The translations under genes and the position numbers were made by a program. The notes under the pieces are model-generated. The model had not been told where the DNA came from. It was given only the letters and a program-made list of their open reading frames with translations, and ran no database searches. From the NCBI GenBank assembly GCA_032622095.1, contig CP136066.1:203072978-203136977 (forward strand): a stretch of 64,000 bases of DNA, written 5' to 3'. Positions 1-10,516 of this stretch are shown here, in pieces. Position 1 is the stretch's first letter, and each line of letters begins with the position of its first letter. Source of the DNA: Siphonodentalium dalli. Taxonomy: Eukaryota > Mollusca > Scaphopoda > Gadilida > Siphonodentaliidae.

Positions 1-386
1 GCTATCCTGCATACTGGGCTAGCAATCACTAAATTCACCCTCTCGGGGCCTCATTCTGCTTAGGCCTCATCTTCTCTTGAAAGTTTCTTTATTATCAATA
101 TTCTATAGAAACTTCTTCACATAGATTCTATTTCTTTTTTAGTTTTAGTTTCTCTATATCCCCAAATTGGCAGACGACTCATTGCATAATCAAGGTACAT
201 TACAATATTCACCATTTGGGAAGTTCAAACTGAGTCTATATCTCCCATAGCATATGAGACCATGCAGAATGAGGTCCCCAGATGGTGAATTTGGTGATGC
301 TAGCCCGCTATGCAGGATAGCATCACTAAATTCACCCTCTGGGGACATCATTCTGCAAATGACAGGCACACTAAACTCAGACTTGC
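1..386. mobile_element. Hp-A paired-hairpin element, left part cut by window edge
   Basis: The window opens inside the left hairpin of an Hp-A element. The middle segment follows, then a complete right hairpin at about 263-358 (arms CAGAATGAGGTCCCC and its complement, apex around CCCGCTATGC), and the tail CAAATGACAGGCACAC. Full copies at 21344, 28574, 45798 and 55783 show the same order. It is non-coding. Confidence 0.85.
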
Positions 387-1060
387 TATCATTGATGACT
401 TTTATGAACTCATGATGGGTTCTCCATGGTATAATAGCGTGGTATAATAGCGCTGATATCAAAAAAACATTTTCCTGTAATGCCCTCTATCATATATAGC
501 TTTTAGTTAAAGGTTGTCCCCCTGCTGTAGGACAGAGAATTAATTATTGCTATCTGTCTGGCTAAGTCAATCATAGCATGAGTGCAATACGGCCAATCAT
601 GATGCCATACCAGTCAGGGACCACGTGTTTCATTATGAGTAATGTTCGAAGAAAGTTGACAATATATTATAACGTCACCGGTCGTACTAGTGAAAGAGAC
701 GATGAGTGGATGGTGGTGGTCTGAGAGTTTGTTTGAATCGGTGTACGAAAGAGAGAGAGAGTGCAATATATTATTACTAATGTTCATAATAATTTCCATG
801 TAATTTTGATCAATAAAAACATACGGTAAAAAAAAACAATAAAGATTGGAGGCAAATGGAATCTTAACTTAATCATATTAGCCTTATAGCAGAAGTAGCT
901 GACTGCAGTGCCGTGATGAAGAGATGATTTGCGCGATTGCACAGCTTAGCTATGATTGAAGCGACATTGGACCCATCCTATTGACAAACCAAATCTTATC
1001 ACGTAATTTCTTGACAAGAGAATCTTGATAAATCCCATCATTCTTCAATGGTCGTTGCAG
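387..1060 (+). other. 3' end of the CPSF2 intron upstream of exon 1061-1228
   Basis: No coding similarity or recognised repeat was seen. The stretch ends with TTGCAG directly before the exon, a standard AG acceptor with a short pyrimidine-poor tract. A GA-rich run lies near 750. Confidence 0.6.
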
Positions 1061-1228
1061 GTCGTATTGGCGAGCTCACCTGACATGCAATGCGGCTTTT
1101 CGAGGGATTTATTCGTTGCATGGTGTGGTCATGCCAAGAACAGCATCATCCTGACAAACCGCACATCACCGGGCACGCTGTCACGATGGCTAATTGACAA
1201 TATCGACAAAAAAACAGTCACTATGGAG
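1061..1228 (+). CDS. CPSF2: CPSF2 (CPSF100) internal exon
   Basis: This exon has 56 codons, phase 0 at both ends, bounded by acceptor TTGCAG and donor GAG/GTGGGT. The translation starts [10 protein letters not shown] and contains [26 protein letters not shown] and SRWLIDN. These match the well conserved middle of animal CPSF2, near the end of its beta-CASP region (family knowledge). CPSF2 is the catalytically inactive metallo-beta-lactamase/beta-CASP partner of the CPSF73 nuclease. It acts in the nucleus in mRNA 3'-end cleavage and in histone pre-mRNA processing. The exon ends in TVTME, and the exon at 42084 continues VRRRIRLDG, as in the family. The reading frame is intact, with no stop or frameshift. 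Exons before it are outside the window. Confidence 0.95.
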
Positions 1229-1239
1229 GTGGGTTGTTA

Positions 1240-1495
1240 ATTCAAGACTTGAAATAGTGTGTCTGTCATTTGCAGAATGAGGTCCCCAGAGGGTGAATTT
1301 AGTGATGCTACCCCGCTATGCGGGCTAGCATCACCAAATTCACCCTCTGGGGACCTCATTCTGCTAACAACTCAGCAGAATGAGGTTCCCAGAGGGTGAA
1401 TTTGGTGATGCTAGCCCGCTATGCGGGGTAGCATCACTAAATTCACCCTCTGGGGACCTCATTCTGCAAATGACAGACACACTATTTCAAGGCTT
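1240..1495. mobile_element. Hp-A compact element, two hairpins back to back
   Basis: Two near-perfect hairpins of about 92 bases (about 1274-1367 and 1376-1468) have arms CAGAATGAGGTCCCCAGAGG. Outer inverted ends are AAGACTTGAAATAGTGTGTC and its complement. GGTTGTTA occurs at 1232-1239 and 1496-1503, a candidate 8-bp target duplication with four extra bases on the left. Confidence 0.85.
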
Positions 1496-1531
1496 GGTTG
1501 TTATATTTCTCCTTCTATCTTGCCCCCTTAA

Positions 1532-2040
1532 CACTTCCATGAGTGGAGCATCTTGAAATTTTGCAAAAAACCCTGTGCCAATGTATTCTCTTATATATGG
1601 GAGTCTCCCATAGGGAGCCTTGCATATATAAGATAATACATTGGCCTAGCAATATTTACCTTGACCTTGTAAGCCAGTGCATTCTCTTATATATGCGAGG
1701 CTCCCATAGGGAGCCTTGCATATATAAGAGAATACATTGGCCTAACAATATTTACCTTGACCTTGTAAGCCAGTGCATACTCTTGTTTATGCGAGGCTCC
1801 CTATTGGAGACTCGATTAAGACACTTATATAAGAGATTGTACTGGCATGTAGTCTTTAATGCTGCACCAGCGCAGCTCCCGTCATAGATATACGAGAACA
1901 CATTGGCCTAACAATATTTACCTTGACCTTATAAGCCAGTGCATTCTCTTATATATGCGAGACTCCCTATGGGAGACTCGCATATATAAGAGAATGCACT
2001 GGCACAGGATCTTTCATGCTGCACAAGCTCAGACTAAAGA
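1532..2040. mobile_element. Hp-B' element with three or four hairpins
   Basis: A left TTAA lies at 1528-1531, followed by ACTTCCATGAGTGGAGC. Successive palindromes are built on GCATTCTCTTATATATGCGA with apex CTCCCATAGGGAG and separated by a spacer reading CAATATTTACCTTGACCTTG. The right end is degraded. An extra internal hairpin unit is present compared with the copies at 21073 and 41775. Confidence 0.75.
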
Positions 2041-2179
2041 CTAAACCATGACTCAGTATATCTTATACAGACTGGAATAAATTTGTTTGAGCTTGAGCCT
2101 GTAGTCAATATAAAAAAATTGCTTGATTTACATCCCGTCCCGACCCTATTTAAGGGTATTTCTAATTCCCTCCTCAATT
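2041..2179. other. AT-rich spacer before Sat-D
   Basis: It carries no gene. A TGTAAAGTTTGAGCTATTGC segment starts near 2195 and recurs near 2933 next to a GTCC-rich stretch. It looks like the head of the repeat element in which the Sat-D array resides. Confidence 0.4.
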
Positions 2180-5100
2180 TTTATCTCAACTTTTGTAAAG
2201 TTTGAGCTATTGCCATGGCTTGGTATCTGTCGTCCATGTGTGTGCGTTTGATTTGTCATCAAATTCCTTTAGCACGGGCTACAGGTTGTACCTTTGGTCG
2301 GATCATCATGAAATTTTTCATGGCTGTTGACATTGACATGTAGATGGGAACGAGTCATTTTGGGGTCATTCGGCAAAAAACATGGCCACCAGTGGCCATC
2401 TTGGATTTAAAAATTCAATTCATTAGCACGAGTCATTTTGGTGTCATTCGGCCATAAAACATGGCTGCCAGCAACCATCTTGGATTTTACTCTTTGCATG
2501 ACTAAATCCTTTGGCACGGGCTACAGGTCGTACTTTAGTTGGATCATCATGAAATTTTTCATGGCTGTTAACATTGACATGTAGATGGGAACGAGTCATT
2601 TTAGGGTCATTCGGTCATAAAACGTGGCCGCTGGCAGCCATCTTGGATTTTACCCTTTGCATGACTAAATCCTTTGGCACAGGCTACAGGTCGGATCATC
2701 ATGAAATTTGTCATGGCTGTTGACTTTCAAATGTAGATGGGAACAAATCGTTTTGAGGTCATTTGGCAAAAAAACATGGCCACCAGTGGCCATCTTGGAT
2801 TTCAAAATTAAATCCATTAGCACTGGTGGCTTAGACAGACCGGAGTGTTCGCCTGATCATCATTAAAATTTGTCATGGATGTTAATATTCACATGTAGAT
2901 GGAAATGAGTCATTTTTAGCTCAACTTTACTTTGTAAAGTTTGAGCTATTGCCATGGCTTTGTCGTCCGTCGTCCGTGTGTACGTGTGTACGTGTGTGCG
3001 TGTGTACGTAAGGCGTCAACAATAGAGGCTACAGGTCGTACCTTTGATCGGATCATTATGAAATTTGTCATAGCTGTTGACATCAACATTTGTACCGGAA
3101 TGATTCATTTTGGGGTCATTCGGAAATAAAACATGGCCGCCAGCGGCCATCTTAGATTTCAAAATTCAATCCATTAGCACGGGCTACAGGCCGTACTGTT
3201 CGTCTGATCGTCATGAAATTTGTCATGGATGTTAATATTGACATGTAGATGGGAACGAGTAATTTTGGGGTCATTCGGCCAAAAAACATGGCCGCCAGCA
3301 GCCATCTTCGATTTTACTCTTTGCATGACTAAATCCTTTAGCACGGGCTACAGGTCGTACCTTTAGTCAGATCATCATAAAATTTGTCATGGATGTTAAC
3401 AATGACATGTAGATGGGAATGAGTCATTTTTGGGTTATTCGGGCAAAAAACATGGCCGCCAGCAGCCATCTTGGATTTTACTCTTTGTATGACTAAATCC
3501 TTTAGCACGGGCTACAGGTCATACCTTTAGTCTGATAATCATGAAATTTGTCATGGCTGTTGAAATTGGAATGTAGATGGGAACGAGTCATTTTGGGGTT
3601 ATTCGGACAAAAAACATGGCCGCCAGTGGCCATCTTTGTTTTCAAAATTCAATCCATTAGCACGGGCCACAGGTCGCACTGTTCGTCTGATCATCATGAA
3701 ATTTGTCATGGATGTTAATATTGACATGTAGATGGGAACGAGTTATTTTGGGGTCATTCGGCCCAAAAACATGGCCGCCAGCAGCCATCTTGGATTTTAC
3801 TCTTTGTATGACTAAATTCTTTAGCACGGGCTACAGGTCGTACCTTTAGTCTGATCATCATAAAATTTGTCATGGATGTTAACAATGACATGTAGATTGG
3901 AACGAGTCATTTTGGGGTCATTCGGCCAAAAAACATGGCCGCCAGCAGCCGTCTTGGATTTTACTCTTTGCATGACTAAATCCTTTAGCACGGGCTACAG
4001 GTCCTACTTTTAGTCTGATCATCATAAAATTTGTCAATAATGTTAATAATCACATGTAGATGGGAACGAGTCATTTTGGGGTCATTCGGCCAAAAAACAT
4101 GGCCGCCAGCAGCCATCTTGGATTTTACTCTTTGTATGACTAAATCCTTTAGCACGGGCTACAGGTCGTACCTTTAGTCTGATCATCATAAAATTTGTCA
4201 TGGCTGTTGATATTGGAATGTAGATGGGAACGAGTCATTTTGGGGTCATTCGGACAAAAAACATGGCCGCCAGCGGCCATCTTGGATTTCAAAATTTAAT
4301 CCATTAGCACGGGCCACAGGTCGTACTGTTTGTCTGATCATCATGAAATTTGTCATGGATGATAATATTGACATGTAGATGGGAACGAGTAATTTTGGGG
4401 TCATTCGGCCAAAAAACATGGTTGCCAGCAGCCATCTTGGATTTTACTCTTTGTATGACTAAATCCTTTAGCACAGGCTACAGGTCGTACATTTAGTCTG
4501 ATCATCATAAAATTTGTCATGGCTGTTGAAATTGGAATGTAGATGGGAACGAGTCATTTTGGGGTCATTCGGACAAAAAACATGGCCGCCAGCAGCCATC
4601 TTGCATTTAAAAATTTAATCCATTAGCACGGGCCACAGTTAGTACTGTTCGTCTGATCATCATGAAATTTGTCATGGATGTTAATATTGACATGTAGATG
4701 GGAACGAGTACTTTTGGGGTCATTTGGCCGAAAAACATGGCCGCCAGCAGCCATCTTGGATTTCACTCTTTGTATGACTAAATCCTTTAGCACGGGCTAC
4801 AGGTTGTATCTTTAGTCTGATCATCATAAAATTTGTCATGAATGTTAATAATGACATGTAGATGGGAACGAGTCATTTTGGGGTCATTCGGCCAAAAAAC
4901 ATGGTTGCCAGCAGCCATCTTGGATTTTACTCTTTGTATGACTAAATCCTTTAGCACGGGCTACAGGTCGTACCTTTAGTCTGATCATCATAAAAATTTT
5001 CATGGCTGTTGAAATTGGAATGTAGATGGGAACGAGTCATTTTGGGGTCATTCGGACAAAAAACATGGCCGCCAGCAGCCATCTTGCATTTAAAAATTTA

Positions 5101-6345
5101 ATCCATTAGCACGGGCCACAGTTAGTACTGTTCGTCTGATCATCATGAAATTTGTCATGGATGTTAATATTGACATGTAGATGGGAACGAGTACTTTTGG
5201 GGTCATTTGGCCGAAAAACATGGCCGCCAGCAGCCATCTTGGATTTCACTCTTTGTATGACTAAATCCTTTAGCACGGGCTACAGGTTGTATCTTTAGTC
5301 TGATCATCATAAAATTTGTCATGAATGTTAATAATGACATGTAGATGGGAACGAGTCATTTTGGGGTCATTCGGCCAAAAAACATGGCCGCCAGCAGCCA
5401 TCTTGGATTTTACTCTTTGTATGACTAAATCCTTTAGCACGGGCTACAGGTCGTACCTTTAGTCTGATCATCATAAAAATTTTCATGGCTGTTGAAATTG
5501 GAATGTAAATGGGAACGAGTCATTTTGGGGTCATTCGGACAAAAAACATGGCCGCTAGCAGCCATCTTGGATTTCAAAATTTAATCCGTTAGCACGGGCC
5601 ACAGGTCGTACTGTTCGTCTGATCATCATGAAATTTGTCATGGATGTTAATATTGACATGTAGATGGGAACGAGTAATTTTGGGTGTCATTTGGCCAAAA
5701 ACATGGCCGCCAGCAGCCATCTTGGATTTTACTCTTTGTTTGACTAAATTCTTTAGCACGGGCTACAGGTTGTACCTTTAGTCTGATCATCATAAAATTT
5801 GTCATGGTTCTTAACAATGACATGTAGATGGGAACGAGTAATTTTGGGGTCAATCGGCCAAAAAACATGGTCGCCAGCAGCCATCTTGGATTTTACTCTT
5901 TGTATGACTAAATCCTTTAGCACGGGCTACAGGTTGTACCTTTAGTCTGATCATCATAAAATTTGTCATGAATGTTAATAATGACATGTAGATGGGAACG
6001 AGTCATTTTGGGGTCATTTGGCCAAAAAACATGGCCGCCAGCAGCCAACTTGGATTTTACTCTTTGTATGACTAAATCTTTTACCACGGGCTACAGGTCG
6101 TACCTTTAGTCTGATTTCGGGGTCATTCGGACAAAAAACATGGCCGCCAGTGGCCATCTTGGATTTCAAAATTTAATCCATTAGCATGGGCCACAGGTCG
6201 TACCTTTAGTCTGATCGTCATAAAATTTGTCATTGATGTTAACGATGACATGTAGTTGGGAACGACTCATTTTGGGGTCATTCGGCTGAAAACATGGCCG
6301 CCAGCAGCCATCTTGGATTTTACTTTTCTCTTCATGTCTATAAAC
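2180..6345 (+). repeat. Sat-D satellite array, about 25 monomers of ~163 bp
   Basis: Monomers share ACATGTAGATGGGAACGAG, TTTTGGGGTCATTCGG, ACATGGCCGCCAGCAGCCAT and CTTGGATTT. Two monomer types alternate, one with TTTACTCTTTG..ATGAC and one with TTCAAAATT..AATCCATTAG. Some blocks repeat at a higher-order period of about 483 bp (for example the TTGCATTTAA variant at 4601 and 5084). The left fifth is more divergent than the centre, as expected of an array homogenised from the middle. It is non-coding. Confidence 0.95.
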
Positions 6346-6749
6346 TAGTATTAGACATTGAACTTTCCACATTCCTAATCGCTCCATTGACTGTAATATA
6401 TTAAATTATTCCCTTTCCAAGTTGAGCTACAGTGTCATTGACACTTTCATTTAGCCATAAAACATGGCTGCTGGCAGCCATCTTGGATTTTGCTCTTTGC
6501 ATGACTAAATCCTTTGGCACCCCCTACAGTCCACTTCTCTCATCCGATCGTCACCAAATATTTTTGGAAAACATAGCTGCCAGTGGCCATCTTGGAATTG
6601 ACTTTATATATATATATATTCATGGTGATAATCTAGTATTACTTAGACATTTCAACTTTCTGCATTCCTAATCGCTCCATTGACTGTAACACATGAAATT
6701 ATTCCCTTTCCAAGTTGAGCTACAGTGTCATTGACACTTTCATTTTTAT
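6346..6749. repeat. Direct repeat flanking one outlying Sat-D monomer
   Basis: About 115 bases (CATTCCTAATCGCTCCATTG..AAGTTGAGCTACAGTGTCAT) occur at about 6341-6455 and again at about 6625-6749. A degenerate Sat-D monomer with GCCATCTTGGATTTTGCTC lies between them. The array end therefore duplicated together with its flank. Confidence 0.7.
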
Positions 6750-6776
6750 TTATATCTGTTATGCAAATAAAATTAA

Positions 6777-6960
6777 AGACCCTGTGCTAGTGCATTCTCT
6801 TATATATGCGAGTCTCCCATTGGGAGCCTCATATATATATAAGAGAATGCACTGGCTTACAAGATTAAGGTAAATATTGTTGGGCGACTCGCATATATAC
6901 GAGAATGCATTGGCACAGTGTTTTCGCAAAAAAAATCAGGAAGCTCCCGTCATGAAAGGG
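6777..6960. mobile_element. Hp-B' element, left-truncated
   Basis: It begins mid-element at ACCCTGTGCCAGTGCATTCTC and has hairpin arms with TATATATGCGAG. It ends at CTCCCGTCATGAAAGGG followed by TTAA (6961-6964), which fixes the usual right end. Confidence 0.75.
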
Positions 6961-6964
6961 TTAA

Positions 6965-7408
6965 TCATCAAAGTGAATTTCAGTGATCCATTGCCCAGTC
7001 TATTTTGATCAAATTGGACAATCTGAATCACCTTGTAATATATAAGATAGGATACTGCTTCAATATCTGGAACTGTCCATGACCATTTATGTTTTTCTAA
7101 AAAAGTACAAAAAGTTGTACTTTTCTTGTTAGCTCAGGCTGTCATTATGTTGCTATCGATGACTTAAATGACGTCATCTACTTATAAGATGGCGAGTGTC
7201 TGTCCTGATCTATTATGGGAATTCACGTTACAGAGCGATATATAGCTTCGTGTAGTGTTTTATCTATGAGCCAGAGACAAGTCAATTAGTTGGTGATCAG
7301 CTGATTAGTTTACGTCTACATTTATTTCGACAATACAATCGCCTGAGAGAAATAATAGTAAATTGAAATAACAAAACCCCATATCATAAAAAAGAAAGTT
7401 ACTCAAAC
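6965..7408. other. Intron sequence without recognised feature
   Basis: AT-rich unique-looking sequence. No open frame, repeat family or RNA gene was recognised. Confidence 0.5.
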
Positions 7409-7557
7409 CTATGGCTTTTGACTGAACACAAGAATTATGATTCGTGGTTACAAGCAAATATTGATTTTTTACTCGTGGCAAGCCACTTTTGGAAAATCAG
7501 TATTTGCTTGTACCCATGCACTCATGATAATTCTCATATTTAGTCAAAAGCCGTAGG
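7409..7557. repeat. Imperfect palindrome
   Basis: ACCTATGGCTTTTGACT at the left pairs with AGTCAAAAGCCGTAGGT at the right. Inner arms around GTACAAGCAAATA also pair. The size (~149 bp) and shape suit a small MITE, but no clear target duplication was found. Confidence 0.6.
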
Positions 7558-7574
7558 TATCCTCTATTTATTAT

Positions 7575-7960
7575 ACTTTTATAATTTAAAGTGATGTGAA
7601 ACACTCCGGTAGGGTGATAAAATAGAAATGGAGAATAATCCTGTTCAAAGAAGTTATTTTTACAGATATTATAAATTGACAACACACACCATCATTCTTA
7701 TATATTAATTAAATGCAGTGACTGCCGATGGCGAAATCATTTTCGTTAGTTTATCGCCGATAAAGGCATCCCGATTCGAGTAGTAAATATTTACAATTTA
7801 GCGTAGTTCAGACAATGTTTTCTATGGAGTGGTACGGTCGATTTGCTTGAGATTTTCGGTGATGTTAGTAGAATGTTACATTCCTCCAGTTGGCATAGCA
7901 CCTGAATACTAACTTATCAGTTTCACGCACCCGAACAAGTACATAATATGTCTTTAATCA
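7575..7960. repeat. Dispersed repeat, copy 1 (copy 2 at 27735)
   Basis: From TTTAAAGTGATGTGAA through CATTCTTATATATTAATTAA, AGTGGTACGGTCGATTTGC and AGTTTCACGCACCCGAACA it matches 27735-28100 over about 370 bp with many scattered substitutions. No coding frame is conserved between the copies. Confidence 0.75.
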
Positions 7961-8895
7961 TATGCTGTCAATCCATGGAATACTGTAAAACAATTGGCTA
8001 TCAGACACTTTGCGAGTTAGGTTATTTCTCGATAACCTAAATTTCTTGATTACTTTCCCGCTACAGAAATGACAGCAGTGCCGAGTGACCCGCCTATACC
8101 GCATGCCTAAAAATGTACATGGAAACTGTTCGATGCTTCCTACCATTTAACATGAAATTTTGGTGTTGCATCATAATTTATTCGGGTATGACTGTATTGA
8201 CAATAACCGTACTAGATGCTAATATTCAGTGCACAAGTAACCAGACAAATAAACAAGATTGAACATTTGTAATTACAAGAAATGAAATACGGAAATTAAA
8301 TCTAACAAGGATTTGTGCCACCGTGGTCGAATATCAATCGCACGTGCAGCTACAGCTGCTCGGTGCCTGGCGATACATGATCAGTTGTGACAAGTCAATC
8401 AAAATCGCTGAATTTTTGACACGATGTGATAATCGATAATCACAAGTTTTGAGTGACAGGTGTCTTTTTCAACTTCACGTGTCTTTTTCATTGGAAATAG
8501 TCTCAATGTTGTATGCTCTTTATACTTCTAACTTCTACTTTTGGTGGTTCTTTTATGAAATGACGACTTAAATTATATGAAATAACTCTTGTTTCGATTA
8601 AGGTTATGAGTTATAGTTGAAAAGTTTGAAGATCAATTTACTATAACTGCGCTACAACTAAACAAAATAATATAGCCAGTCCAGGCCAGTCTTCAGTTTT
8701 ATTTTTATTCTCACAATAGCTATTTGTAGCCTTCACAATTTATAAAAATTACATAATAATTACCATACCTTTGCATAATGCCAGAAAAGCGTGGGAAATC
8801 ACAGCAACGTCGCACGTCTCCATGTCCCCAAACATTATTGGTCCAACTGAACTGATGTAATGTTATTATGTAATATTTTTTACTTCGAAGATGTA
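7961..8895. other. Unannotated intron sequence
   Basis: No gene or recognised repeat was seen. A short direct repeat of GTGTCTTTTTCA lies near 8460-8490. The rest looks like unique or anciently decayed sequence. Confidence 0.45.
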
Positions 8896-9438
8896 CAGTA
8901 ATGCCCTAAATAATCGACTTCTTAACCACAGCAGAATTATGGGTAACTTTTCAGGATTTAGTCGGAAATATGGCTTGTTGCCATCCATCGGAAAGCTCTC
9001 AGTGAGAGCTTTCCGATGAATGGCAACAACCCATATTTCCGACTTAATCCTGAAAAGTGAGAGCTTTCCGATGAATAGCAACAAGCCATATTTCCGACTA
9101 AATCCTGAAAAGTGAGAGCTTTCCGATGAATAGCAACAAGCCATATTTCCGACTAAATCCTGAAAAGTGAGAGCTTTCCGATGAATGGCAACAACCCATA
9201 TTTCCGACTTAATCCTGAAAAGTGAGAGCTTTCCGATGAATAGCAACAAGCCATATTTCCGACTAAATCCTGAAAAGTGAGAGCTTTCCGATGAATAGCA
9301 ACAAGCCATATTTCCGACTAAATTCTGAAAAGTGAGAGCTTTCCGATGAATGGCAACAATCCATATTTCCGACTAAATCCTGAAAAGTTACCCATAATTC
9401 TGCTGTGGTTAAGAAGTCGATTATTTAGGGCATTACTG
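8896..9438. mobile_element. Hp-C MITE with internally amplified right arm
   Basis: It is flanked by TA and has ends CAGTAATGCCCTAAATAATC and complement. After one left arm (AACTTTTCAGGATTTAGTCG, then CATCGGAAAGCTCTC) the right-arm segment TGAGAGCTTTCCGATGAATG..ATCCTGAAAAG is repeated about seven times in tandem at ~56 bp before the normal right end. The open frames read across it (147 aa on -) come from the repetition, not from a gene. Confidence 0.9.
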
Positions 9439-9589
9439 TAGCTGTCTCTTGTATTAACTGCTGAAGAAGGCTAAGATGCCAAAAGCTTCTAAATTGAGCT
9501 TTCTGCTGATTATCTATTTATACGATGTCCCTGCAATCCCATGACATGGGATGAACCTTTAAACTGTTTATTTTCAAAACAAAATTATG

Positions 9590-10150
9590 TTGCCACGGAG
9601 ACCATACATTTCATTTCTAATGTATTGTCAGCTCTTGTGCTATAATGTCAATGCACTCAACTTTTTTTTATGACTTTTTAATGAATTTTCATTAAATATT
9701 GTGTTGTGATGGTGAATGGAATGAAGTGACCATGGAATTAATTCCCATTGAATCATTGGTGACCAATGCCATTATATCCCCTAATTTGCAGAAGATAAAA
9801 TGCATAATTGAGGTGACTTCAACTGGGTAGCTTTAATCTGATCCTAGGTCTCCCATAGCAGTTGAGGCCTAAGCAGAATGAGGTTCACAGATGGTGAATT
9901 TGGTGATGCTAGCCTTCTGTGCTGGATAGCATCAATAAATTCACCCTCTGGGGACATCATTCTGCAAATGTCAGACATGCTCTTTTAAGGTTTGGCTCTG
10001 GCACTAATATAGTTAATGCACTTAAATTTATTTTTCTCACTGACTCAGCTGACTTCTTTAAATTTTCATGAAATCTTTTGTTGTGGCTGTGAATGGAATG
10101 AAGTCACCATGGAATTAATTCCCATTAAATCATGGATGACCATTGCCGTC
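9590..10150. repeat. Direct repeats flanking a partial Hp-A copy
   Basis: A ~150 bp segment (with GAATGGAATGAAGT and CCATGGAATTAATTCCCATT) occurs at about 9600-9760 and 10005-10150. A partial Hp-A element (about 9780-9997; middle segment plus right hairpin) lies between the copies. Either a tandem duplication was later invaded, or Hp-A moved with flanking DNA. Confidence 0.7.
9780..9997. mobile_element. Hp-A partial element (middle segment and right hairpin)
   Basis: TTTGCAGAAGATAAAATGCA begins the middle segment. The hairpin with CAGATGGTGAATTTGGTGAT follows, and it ends with CAAATGTCAGACATGC. The left hairpin is missing. Confidence 0.75.
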
Positions 10151-10357
10151 TGCGTTGCAACATTAAACTGCCATTAGCAATATAAAAAAGTTATGCACTG
10201 AAGTGCAGACAGGTTAGGTGTTCTGAGATGTCCTCTGAGAGGCCACGTGTTGGTATCATATATATGCATAACCCGTATGCGGACAATCCACACAGCAAAT
10301 TGAGAACATACCAACATTTCAAAACCGTATTCAGAATTTAACAGTATCTACTAAATA
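10151..10357. other. Short unannotated spacer
   Basis: No repeat family was recognised. It is AT-rich and non-coding. Confidence 0.4.
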
Positions 10358-10516
10358 CAGTAATGCTCTAATTAATCGACCTCTTAACAAAAGCAGAATT
10401 ATGGGTAACTTATCAGGATTTAGTCGGAAATATGGCTTGTTGCCATTCATCGGAAAGCTCTCCCCGAGAATGGCAACAAGCCATATTTCCAACTAAATCC
10501 TGAAAAGTTACCCATA

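Noticed and set aside
8866-9309. 147-codon - strand frame
   Set aside because: Lies in the amplified arm of an Hp-C MITE and simply translates the 56-bp repeat.
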